Assembly (NCBI GenBank): GCA_934725685.1
Contig: CAKVBX010000001.1
Span: 1-64,000, forward strand
Origin: an uncultured Bacilli bacterium
GTDB taxonomy: Bacteria > Bacillota_I > Bacilli_A > RFN20 > CAG-288
DNA: 64,000 bases
Reading direction: 5' to 3'
Shown here: positions 24,129 to 31,047 of the stretch, piece by piece
Layout of the letters: the number at the start of each line of letters is the position of its first letter
Position numbering within the stretch: the first letter of the stretch is position 1
Translations under genes and position numbers: made by a program
The notes under the pieces: model-generated
The model's database searches: none
The model's input: only the letters and a program-made list of their open reading frames with translations
Told to the model about the DNA's origin: nothing

Positions 24129-26489
24129 TTATGCAAGCGTATGATAATTTCCTAAAATCAGACCATAGTTGCAGACGCCCTTCAGGGTAGAAGGATTCTG
24201 AGGATTGGAAGACTGGGCAGCGCCATTGATGGTGCAGGCGAGTGTTCCGTTCTTCTGAAAGACTTCGTTCGGCTGAGCAGACAGAGAAGAGACATCCATG
24301 CCGAGAGCGCTCAACAAGACGTATTTGCTATCGGCAAGCATGTACTGATTGTTGGCACCAGGGGCAAGAACCGCATAGTGAGGCTTGTCGGCATCATCAA
24401 GAAGACGGAACGTCATTTCATTGGCAGTTGAGGCATAAGCGAGGTTGTTTCCGAAATCCGTGGAAGTCAGGCTATCGACATAAGCCATGACATTCTGAGC
24501 ATTTTGTTCCTGTGCCATGGCCATGGCCTTCTGGAAGACTTCGTCTCTTCCGTCCAGTGTGGAATAAGCTGTCTTTCCACCTATTGTAACATTGACATAG
24601 GCACCGCCTTTATCGACAGGGAGATCGATGGACTCACCATTTTCAGGAAGAGAGACCATCCAGAAATCGAACTTGGAAACAGAATCCGCACCATTGGTTT
24701 CACTCTTGAGGAAGGAAGTGGAGCACTGGAGATTGAAGAGCTGATCAACCGTCTTCAGATTGGAAGCGATGGCACTGGCGCCATTGTAAGCATCGAACCA
24801 GCCACCCTTTCCTTCGGTATAGTTGGAAAGAACCGTGGAGGCATCAATGTTGACAAAGGTATGGGCAAGAGCGGAAAGATCCGTCGGATAGGCAGGGAGC
24901 TCTTCGGTGAGCGGATTGAGGAAGAGAAGCGGTCCGCCCGTCTTCATCATTTCAGAATGATTGATGGTCATATTTCCATTGCCGTAGACATAGACTGCAG
25001 AATTGAAGAGGTCACGGAAACGACTGTTGTTGATGGCGATATCGCAGGTATACCATCCACCGTCAACCTTCTCATTGTGGCCTTCGATCATGACAGGAAT
25101 ATAGACCTTAGAGGCGATAATATTGTCTAACGTAGTCGAGACGGATGTCTTGACGAACATCGGCCCGCCTTCGGTGATGTCACTTTCGGCGCTGACGCCC
25201 ATGTTGCCGCTCATTTCGAGATCCTGAATTTTGAGCTGACAAGAGGTAGGGTCGACACCATCTTCAAAAGAAGAGTAGAAGAAAGAAGCATGGGAAGAAA
25301 TCGGTTTGCCGGCTTCCTGCTTCTCACCGGTAGAAGAATCCGTAAGGATATAAGGGAAAGCATCTTTGCTTTCCTTGTTGTCGTCAAGCATCAAACGATG
25401 GCAATTACCATAGATAGCAACTTTTTCATCGTTCTCCGTGAACTTGTGATCGACAAGACCAATCCAATCCTTGAGAGAACCAGCGACGGATTTATCGGTC
25501 GCTTCACCCTCTTTCCAAAGGTAGATTTCCGGAAGGTCACTCTTGTGGAAAGTGATGTCATTCTGGAAAACAAGCCCATTGGTATCAGGGAGGTTGTTAT
25601 CCGTCTTGAACTTTTTAATCTGTTCATTATAAGCGGAACCGAAGTCACCGCAGTTCAAAGAATTATTAAGTGCAAAGACATCAATTGCCTTCGATACATT
25701 GTAAGCAGAGACAACATTCATCGTGTAGGTGATGGTTTTGTCCAATTCAGGATTACTAAGTGTGAGTGTATAGACGCCTTCGATGCTGTTCTTGAATTTG
25801 ACAAGTCCGTTCTTCTTCAGGTTTTCAAGATCCTCGAGGGCATTCTCGAGTTCGATCTTTTCTCCAGCTTCATTCGTTAAGGCAAACATCGTTCCATCCG
25901 GAATTTCCTTACGGGAAACGATATCCATCGGATCATCAGGATTGATGCCCGTGATGGTAGGAAGGAGCTCGACTGCATTCTCATTGCCGATATAGTATTT
26001 ACCGGCCTTGATGAAGTCGTTCTCATACTTTCCGCTTGTGGGATCGGAGAGCTTGTCATTGCCAGCAGTGGAAACAGTTCTCGTATAGTTTTCATCAGCA
26101 ATCCAGTCGTTGAGTTCGTACTCAACATCGATGACCTTATAGTCAAGCGTTGCCTTGAAAGTGTCATCACCGGTCTTGTACTGGACTTCGAACGACTTCT
26201 TATCCGTGAGGGCAGAAGTATCGATGGCGGTATAAGTGATGGAATCCTTATTTTCAGAAGCCTTCAAAACAGAGATGACTTCCTTTGCAGCATTGTAGGT
26301 ATAAATAGAAAGTTTGGAATAATCAGGTTCGGTATGGATCGTGTAGGTGGTAGCAATGCTGTTCTCAACAATGCCGATGGAACGGATGACTTTATCCTGT
26401 TCGCTGGTTGGATCATCATGGCAAGAGGCCAGGGATACAGAAGACATCAGCATGACAACAGCTAAGATAGATAAGCTTCTTTTTTTCAT
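24129..26489 (-). CDS. Large surface lipoprotein, probable beta-helix
   Basis: A 786-residue lipoprotein with lipobox LASC (Cys23). The N-terminal part (about 30-260) has repeated Ig-like beta segments (FKATLDYKVIDVEYE, VYTLTLSNPELDKTITYT). The middle (about 420-560) has a run of short strands with N.S, GN and G-rich turns, such as CDIAINNSRFRDLFNSAVYV and YGNGNMTINHSEMMKTGGP, the pattern of a right-handed parallel beta-helix like pectate-lyase-type adhesins. No catalytic motif is evident. It is the first gene of the cluster and sits 3 bases before the YwaF-ABC gene. The ribosome binding site is GAGGAG. The upstream leader of about 88 bases contains a CCTATG/CATAGG inverted repeat. Confidence 0.87.
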   Translation of the reverse strand: MKKRSLSILAVVMLMSSVSLASCHDDPTSEQDKVIRSIGIVENSIATTYTIHTEPDYSKLSIYTYNAAKEVISVLKASENKDSITYTAIDTSALTDKKSFEVQYKTGDDTFKATLDYKVIDVEYELNDWIADENYTRTVSTAGNDKLSDPTSGKYENDFIKAGKYYIGNENAVELLPTITGINPDDPMDIVSRKEIPDGTMFALTNEAGEKIELENALEDLENLKKNGLVKFKNSIEGVYTLTLSNPELDKTITYTMNVVSAYNVSKAIDVFALNNSLNCGDFGSAYNEQIKKFKTDNNLPDTNGLVFQNDITFHKSDLPEIYLWKEGEATDKSVAGSLKDWIGLVDHKFTENDEKVAIYGNCHRLMLDDNKESKDAFPYILTDSSTGEKQEAGKPISSHASFFYSSFEDGVDPTSCQLKIQDLEMSGNMGVSAESDITEGGPMFVKTSVSTTLDNIIASKVYIPVMIEGHNEKVDGGWYTCDIAINNSRFRDLFNSAVYVYGNGNMTINHSEMMKTGGPLLFLNPLTEELPAYPTDLSALAHTFVNIDASTVLSNYTEGKGGWFDAYNGASAIASNLKTVDQLFNLQCSTSFLKSETNGADSVSKFDFWMVSLPENGESIDLPVDKGGAYVNVTIGGKTAYSTLDGRDEVFQKAMAMAQEQNAQNVMAYVDSLTSTDFGNNLAYASTANEMTFRLLDDADKPHYAVLAPGANNQYMLADSKYVLLSALGMDVSSLSAQPNEVFQKNGTLACTINGAAQSSNPQNPSTLKGVCNYGLILGNYHTLA

Positions 26490-26871
26490 AATAATAAAAT
26501 CTCCTCAAATGATTTCTTATCACCTATGAAACAAATCAGTGTATTTTTTCTCTCATAGTAAAATTGTGCCATAGGCTTCAGTATTTTACCACGGAAGAAG
26601 GTAAACCGATAAGAAAGCGCTTAAGCAAGAAGAATTCATACATTTCTAAAAAAATTGTCGTATTTTGACTCTATGATATTTTTCCAAGTATTGAAATGGC
26701 GGAACAATAAGAAACCCGCATCCAAGTCGGCTGTAAGTTTCAATTCTTAAAAATCCGGATGATTTCCAATATCAAGTCGGCAGTAAAAACACTTTCTCAG
26801 CGATGGCAGATTCATGTATTTTCTCTTGGATACAGAAAAGTCGGTCCGAATTTAGTAAAGAGGTTATTAAA
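26490..26871. other. AT-rich intergenic region with lipoprotein promoter
   Basis: No gene is supported. It holds the lipoprotein leader, the promoter and AAGCGCTT box (26583-26624) and an imperfect direct repeat TCAAGTCGGCWGTAA at 26722-26736 and 26772-26786. The remaining sequence is probably decayed DNA upstream of the DUF4143 remnant. Confidence 0.5.
26583..26624 (-). promoter_or_regulatory. Promoter of the lipoprotein/YwaF-ABC cluster with AAGCGCTT box
   Basis: On the minus strand CTTCCGTGG precedes TAAAAT, an extended -10 (TGGTAAAAT). AAGCGCTTAA lies 17 bases further upstream at 26615-26624. Both elements match those before the HAD gene at 9.6 kb. Confidence 0.45.
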
Positions 26872-27370
26872 GTGTACTTCAAAAGAAAAATCGATAGTAT
26901 CTTAGACCAATAGCTTAAAAAAAGAAAAGAATCCTGCTCTGATTGTCAGCATTCGCCAATGCGGAAAAACAGAAAGTGTCGAAGAGTTTACAAAACGCAA
27001 CGGCCACACTTATCGAAGTCAATTTCTGGACTAACCCCGAATACATTCGCAATTTTGATGGAAGTCTCAACGTCGACACTTTGGTTTCAAACCTCTCCTT
27101 ACGTTTTCCAAACGAAACAATAGAACCCGGAAAAACACTTCTCTTCTTTGACGAAATAGAAGAATGAAAAAGAGCAAGATCGTCATGAAGAACAAAGAAC
27201 ACTACGGAAAGACACGGCTGATCAAAATCGGAGACTACAACATCTCCGAAGAGAATGACATCATCACCATCCCGCTCTATATGACCTTTGCAATCGAAAA
27301 AAACCAATCGAGAAGATTTCTGATCCTATTCGAAGATAAACACAAAGCCAGAAAACGCTCTTTTTCTTAG
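26872..27370 (+). pseudogene. Decayed AAA+ ATPase of the DUF4143 family
   Basis: The remains of a DUF4143 ATPase, normally about 400-450 residues. From a GTG at 26872 the frame encodes YFKRKIDSILDQ, then an in-frame TAG (26911-26913) where Trp is expected. One extra A in the A-run near 26920 shifts the frame to KNPALIVSIRQCGKTES (the P-loop). About two bases are missing near 27011, after which IEVNFWTNPEYIRNFDG continues to LLFFDEIEE (Walker B) and a TGA. The next frame resumes at the family's C-terminal end, LIKIGDYN...TIPLYMTF, so roughly 250 central residues are lost. Two short ORFs here are fragments, not genes. Confidence 0.82.
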
Positions 27371-27373
27371 AAA

Positions 27374-27408
27374 GTACGATGACGTACGCCTTTACTTTCC
27401 TTTATAAT
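27374..27408 (+). promoter_or_regulatory. tetR promoter with palindromic operator
   Basis: The -10 TATAAT is at 27403-27408 and a -35-like ATGACG at 27379-27384, with an 18-base spacer. The perfect inverted repeat GTACG-ATGA-CGTAC (27374-27387) covers the -35, as expected for an autoregulatory TetR operator. Six bases separate the -10 from the ATG, so the mRNA should be leaderless. Confidence 0.6.
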
Positions 27409-27414
27409 AGAGTT

Positions 27415-27978
27415 ATGGCCAACGAACTTACGAAGAAAGCCTTGGCAGAAGCCTTCCTGAAGCTTCTGTCCACGAAGCCTTTCAAAAAGATCACCATCAG
27501 CGACATCACGGAAGAATGCGGAGTCAACCGCATGACTTTCTATTATCATTTCGAAGACATCTACAGCCTGGTCCAGTATTGTCTCACCTCAAAAGCGAAA
27601 GCCTACCTCACAGGAAAATGTGAGGCAGACACCTGGATGGAAGGCATGGAGAGCGTCTTTTGTCTCTGCCTGGAGAACAAGACCCTTCTGATCAACGCAT
27701 ACCGCTTCAATTCCAGAGGAGAAGTCGAGAAAATCCTCGATCCCTTCGTCTACCAGATGACTTACCATGTCGTCACGGAAGAAGCAAAGGGACACAACGT
27801 CAAGGAAGAAAACCTCGTCTTTGTCGCCAACTGTTACAAACACCTTCTGATGGGAACGGTCTTAGACTGGATCAACGATTCCATGCAGACTGATTACCAT
27901 ATTATTCTGAAGAAAATAGAAACGATGCTCTCGGGAGAGACCGAGTGGATTCTTTCCAAATTCGAAGAGGCCGAATGA
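27415..27978 (+). CDS. TetR/AcrR-family regulator, likely controls oleate hydratase
   Basis: A DNA-binding regulator of 187 residues. The N-terminal helix-turn-helix contains KKITISDITEECGVNRMTFYYHFEDIYSLVQY, split here as the ITISDITEECGVNR and TFYYHF hallmarks (about 24-50). The C-terminal ligand domain resembles the DhaS-type group. An upstream in-frame ATG at 27379 lies in the promoter; the ATG at 27415 is at the predicted transcription start and has no ribosome binding site, so leaderless translation is likely. It lies 165 bases before oleate hydratase on the same strand with a terminator between, so the two have separate transcripts. A fatty-acid ligand is inferred from context only. 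Confidence 0.85.
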   Translation: MANELTKKALAEAFLKLLSTKPFKKITISDITEECGVNRMTFYYHFEDIYSLVQYCLTSKAKAYLTGKCEADTWMEGMESVFCLCLENKTLLINAYRFNSRGEVEKILDPFVYQMTYHVVTEEAKGHNVKEENLVFVANCYKHLLMGTVLDWINDSMQTDYHIILKKIETMLSGETEWILSKFEEAE

Positions 27979-28005
27979 GGACTGCAGACTGCGGTCCTCT
28001 TTTTT
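27977..28005 (+). terminator. Terminator after tetR
   Basis: The stem GAGGAC.GCAG/CTGC.GTCCTC is followed by T-rich sequence; the stem starts within the tetR stop codon. Confidence 0.85.
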
Positions 28006-28020
28006 ATCACTTTTCTCTTT

Positions 28021-28068
28021 CTGATAAAAAACACTACAGTTTTTCTTTGGTGACGAAAACTTTATCAG
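28021..28068. promoter_or_regulatory. Inverted repeat upstream of oleate hydratase
   Basis: CTGATAAA (28021-28028) and TTTATCAG (28061-28068) are perfect inverted copies about 75 bases before the oleate hydratase start. They may be regulator half sites or part of a leader. The -10 candidate is TAGAAT (28109-28114), with a weak -35, suggesting activation or regulation. Confidence 0.35.
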
Positions 28069-28143
28069 AGCAGATTTTCTGTCTATTTTCTATTTTTCTG
28101 ACACCCTCTAGAATAGGGGCATACGGAATAGGAGGACAGAAAA

Positions 28144-29925
28144 ATGTATTATTCCAGTGGTACTTATGAAGCATTCGCCCATCCTGAGAAGCCCAAGGAT
28201 GCGGAAAAGAAATCGGCATATATTGTCGGTTCTGGGCTTGCCGGACTCTCTGCAGCCTTCTATCTCGTCCGCGACGGACAGGTAGACGGAAAGAAGATCC
28301 ACATTTTGGAAGTTTTGCCTCGCTCCGGCGGATCCTGCGACGGATATCACGACATCAACAAAGGATTCTATATGAGAGGCGGAAGAGAAATGGACAACCA
28401 TTTCGAGTGCATGTGGGACATGTATCGTGACGTCCCCTCCATCGAGACGGAAGGAGTCTCCGTCCTCGACGAATACTATTGGCTCAACAAGCACGATCCC
28501 AACTACTCTCTCTGCCGTGCGACCGTCAACTGCGGACAGGATGCCCATACGGACAACAAGTTCAATCTCGACAAAGAAGCCCAGAGAGAACTCCTCAAGC
28601 TCTATCTGACTCCGGAAAAGGATCTCGAAGACAAGAAAATTTCAGAGTGCTTCGACGATCACTTCTGGAAGAGCAACTTCTGGCTCTACTGGCAGACTAT
28701 GTTCGCATTCCAGAGATGGTCCAGTGCCCTCGAAATGAAGCGTTACATCCAGCGCTATGTCCATCACATCGACGGACTTCCGGATTTCAGCGCACTCCGT
28801 TTCACCAAATACAATCAGTATGAATCCATGATTCTCCCACTCGAGAAATATCTGAGAGAACACGGCGTCTGCTTCGACTTCGGTGTCCGTGTGACGGACG
28901 TCAAGATCGAACATCAGGGGAATAAGACCCTCGCCACCTCCTTCGCCTACGAAAAGGACGGTGAAGAGCACGTTCAGAGCCTCACAGAAGATGACCTGCT
29001 CTTTGTCACAAACGGATGCTGCACCGATGTCTCCTGCTATGGAGACAACGATACCGCTCCGGACCTCACCGCAGTCCGTCCCAATATCGGAGACGGATGG
29101 AACCTCTGGGAGAAGATTGCCGCCCAGGGAAAGGAATTCGGAAATCCGAAGGCCTTTGCCTCCAACCCGGAAGAGACTAACTGGATGTCCGCTTCCGTCC
29201 TGACCAAGAATCCGGAAATCATCGCTCTCATCAAGAACATCTGCAAGAGAGATCCACTCTCCGGCAGAGTCACAACCGGTGGCATCGTCACAGTCAAGGA
29301 CTCCTTCGACAACTGGGCCCTTTCCTGGACCATCAACCGTCAGCCGCAGTTCAAGGAGCAGCCTGACGGAAGCGTCATCGTCTGGCTCTATTCCCTCAAC
29401 ACCAACAAACCCGGCAACTATGTCAAGAAAGCGATGAGAGAATGCACCGGAAGAGAAGTCGCAAAAGAATGGCTCTATCACATCGGTGCAAAGAAAGAGG
29501 ATATCGAAAGACTCAGCGGCGAGTGCAATACGACCACCTGCTATATGCCTTACATCAACGCATTCTTCCAGCCGAGAAAGAACTCGGACCGTCCACTCGT
29601 CGTTCCTAAGGGATGCGTCAACCTCGCTTTCTTAGGTCAGTTTGCCGAGACCCCACGTGACACCATCTTCACGACCGAGTATTCCATCCGTACCGGCATG
29701 GAAGCCGTCTACACCCTGATGAATATCGACAGAGCCGTTCCGGAAGTCTGGGGTTCTGTCTATGATGTCAGAGAAATGCTCCGTGCTGCCTATTACGCCT
29801 TAGACAAGAAGAAGATTCTTGATTCCGACCTCAGTTGGAAGGAGAAGATTGTCTTAAAGAAAGTCCTCTCTTCCATCAAAGACACCGATATCGAGCTTTG
29901 GCTGAAAGAGTCCAAGCTGATATAG
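28144..29925 (+). CDS. ohyA: Oleate hydratase
   Basis: An FAD-dependent fatty-acid hydratase of 593 residues, the usual length, which adds water to the cis-9 double bond of oleic or linoleic acid to give 10-hydroxy acids and detoxifies host unsaturated fatty acids. The Rossmann motif GSGLAGLSAAF is at 29-39. The FAD and active-site segment RGGREMDNHFECMWD (78-92) holds Glu82, the position described as catalytic in staphylococcal OhyA. Further family segments are SLFVTNGCCTD-like DLLFVTNGCCTD and NLAFLGQFAE near the C terminus. It is monocistronic with ribosome binding site AGGAGG and has its own terminator; a TetR gene precedes it. Confidence 0.97.
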   Translation: MYYSSGTYEAFAHPEKPKDAEKKSAYIVGSGLAGLSAAFYLVRDGQVDGKKIHILEVLPRSGGSCDGYHDINKGFYMRGGREMDNHFECMWDMYRDVPSIETEGVSVLDEYYWLNKHDPNYSLCRATVNCGQDAHTDNKFNLDKEAQRELLKLYLTPEKDLEDKKISECFDDHFWKSNFWLYWQTMFAFQRWSSALEMKRYIQRYVHHIDGLPDFSALRFTKYNQYESMILPLEKYLREHGVCFDFGVRVTDVKIEHQGNKTLATSFAYEKDGEEHVQSLTEDDLLFVTNGCCTDVSCYGDNDTAPDLTAVRPNIGDGWNLWEKIAAQGKEFGNPKAFASNPEETNWMSASVLTKNPEIIALIKNICKRDPLSGRVTTGGIVTVKDSFDNWALSWTINRQPQFKEQPDGSVIVWLYSLNTNKPGNYVKKAMRECTGREVAKEWLYHIGAKKEDIERLSGECNTTTCYMPYINAFFQPRKNSDRPLVVPKGCVNLAFLGQFAETPRDTIFTTEYSIRTGMEAVYTLMNIDRAVPEVWGSVYDVREMLRAAYYALDKKKILDSDLSWKEKIVLKKVLSSIKDTDIELWLKESKLI

Positions 29926-29936
29926 TAACCCCAATG

Positions 29937-29973
29937 GAAAATCCCGCATCCGAAGAGAATGCGGGATTTTCTC
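29937..29973. terminator. Bidirectional terminator between ohyA and the SGNH lipoprotein gene
   Basis: GAAAATCCCGCAT pairs with ATGCGGGATTTTC around a 9-base loop, with A and T tracts on both sides, serving both convergent genes. Confidence 0.88.
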
Positions 29974-29993
29974 ATTTCTGTTTTCCTCCGATT

Positions 29994-30929
29994 TCAGTTT
30001 CCCAAGAAATGTTCGACGATGGTCTCAGCGTAAAGTTCACCGAGTCGGACCATAGAGGCGGAATCGAAATGCCAATAGTCCGGATTCCCGGTCGGCTCAT
30101 TTTTGTATTCGAGTCCGAGTTCCCGGACGTCGAGATAATAACAGTTATCATCTTCGTCAGCAATTCTCGTTTTCTGTTCGTTCACAAAATCTCCATATGT
30201 GATGACAGGATTATCCGTAAGTCCCATATCGACAAAGCCGATGCCTCCTTCCGGAGTATAATCCTCGAGTTCCTCTCTCATATCATGAAGCATGTTGCTT
30301 TCGTTTTCATAATACTTGGAATAGGCGGCGCTTGTCGCATCGGCTTCCCCCTGGGAAAAACAGATGGCACGGACCTTCGGTTCCAGTCCCTGTTGTCTCA
30401 GAAGCTCCAGCTGTTCGATGGTGTAATCCATCGCATCCCGGTAGAGCATTCCCATCATTCCTCCGGTATAGCCGTGCCACTCCTGATATAGGTTCGTGGA
30501 ACCCTTGGCATATTTGATCATATAGACCATCTTCTGCTTCTGATGGAAATAGGAAGCCATGCCAAGTTCCGGACCGATATGACTTGTCGTTCTTCCCTGG
30601 CCGACCTTTGCAGGAACAAATTGTTTCTTCGAAGAATTTCCGTTATACGTGCACTCATAGGAAATCAGCACATCCTCATATCCTCTGTTGAACTCCAGCG
30701 TCCTGTCTTTCCCAACCGATGAGACAAGATACTGAGACCAGGTATGTCCTTCCATATTGGACTGCCCGTAAAGAAGGACGACATCCACGGAAGTATCCTT
30801 TTCTTCCGTCACCGTCTCTGTGATTTCCGGTGTCTCGGTCGGCTTTTCCGTACTCTTCTGAGTCTCCGAGGCATCTCCGCATCCAGATAACAGCAAAACA
30901 GCAGCAAGTGATAACAGCTTCTTTTTCAT
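29994..30929 (-). CDS. Secreted SGNH/SASA-type carbohydrate esterase lipoprotein
   Basis: A lipoprotein of 311 residues with lipobox LSGC (Cys17) and a Thr/Glu-rich linker. The catalytic domain matches the sialate O-acetylesterase-like (SASA) branch of SGNH hydrolases: VVLLYGQSNMEGH carries the nucleophile Ser in GQSNM, FSQGEADAT the oxyanion Gln, and PDYWHFDS the C-terminal His. It probably removes acetyl groups from glycans at the cell surface. The first in-frame ATG (30965) falls inside the promoter's -10; the ATG at 30929 follows ribosome binding site AAGGAG and gives a proper signal peptide. The promoter carries an AAAGCGCTTT operator in its spacer. Confidence 0.9.
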   Translation of the reverse strand: MKKKLLSLAAVLLLSGCGDASETQKSTEKPTETPEITETVTEEKDTSVDVVLLYGQSNMEGHTWSQYLVSSVGKDRTLEFNRGYEDVLISYECTYNGNSSKKQFVPAKVGQGRTTSHIGPELGMASYFHQKQKMVYMIKYAKGSTNLYQEWHGYTGGMMGMLYRDAMDYTIEQLELLRQQGLEPKVRAICFSQGEADATSAAYSKYYENESNMLHDMREELEDYTPEGGIGFVDMGLTDNPVITYGDFVNEQKTRIADEDDNCYYLDVRELGLEYKNEPTGNPDYWHFDSASMVRLGELYAETIVEHFLGN

Positions 30930-30963
30930 GCTGAACTCCTTCCTGATAGGAACATCGTTTTTC

Positions 30964-30990
30964 ATTATAAGCTGAAAGCGCTTTTTTCAA
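30964..30990 (-). promoter_or_regulatory. Promoter with cre/LacI-type operator
   Basis: On the minus strand TTGAAA (30985-30990) and TATAAT (30964-30969) are 15 bases apart, and the spacer is the palindrome AAAGCGCTTT plus flanks. The plus strand reads TGAAAGCGCTTTTTTCA (30973-30989), close to catabolite-responsive-element consensus. A bound repressor would block this promoter. Confidence 0.6.
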
Positions 30991-31017
30991 TGCAGCCGAA
31001 ACAACTTTATTTTTAAC

Positions 31018-31046
31018 ACAAAAAGGAGGCCTGAGCCTCCCCTATT
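31018..31046 (-). terminator. Terminator after the GH13 gene
   Basis: On the minus strand GGAGGC-TCAG-GCCTCC is followed by five T, directly after the GH13 stop codon. Confidence 0.8.
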
Positions 31047-31047
31047 T

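Noticed and set aside
26722..26786. Two copies of TCAAGTCGGCWGTAA 50 bases apart, considered as a CRISPR or repeat array.
   Set aside because: There are only two short copies, no third unit, no cas genes and imperfect identity.
26943..27370. Two separate small genes of 74 and 68 codons.
   Set aside because: Both are pieces of one DUF4143 ATPase, with the start and centre disrupted.
28642..29481. A 279-codon minus-strand open frame inside oleate hydratase.
   Set aside because: It is a shadow of the strongly conserved oleate hydratase; it arises from codon bias on the opposite strand.
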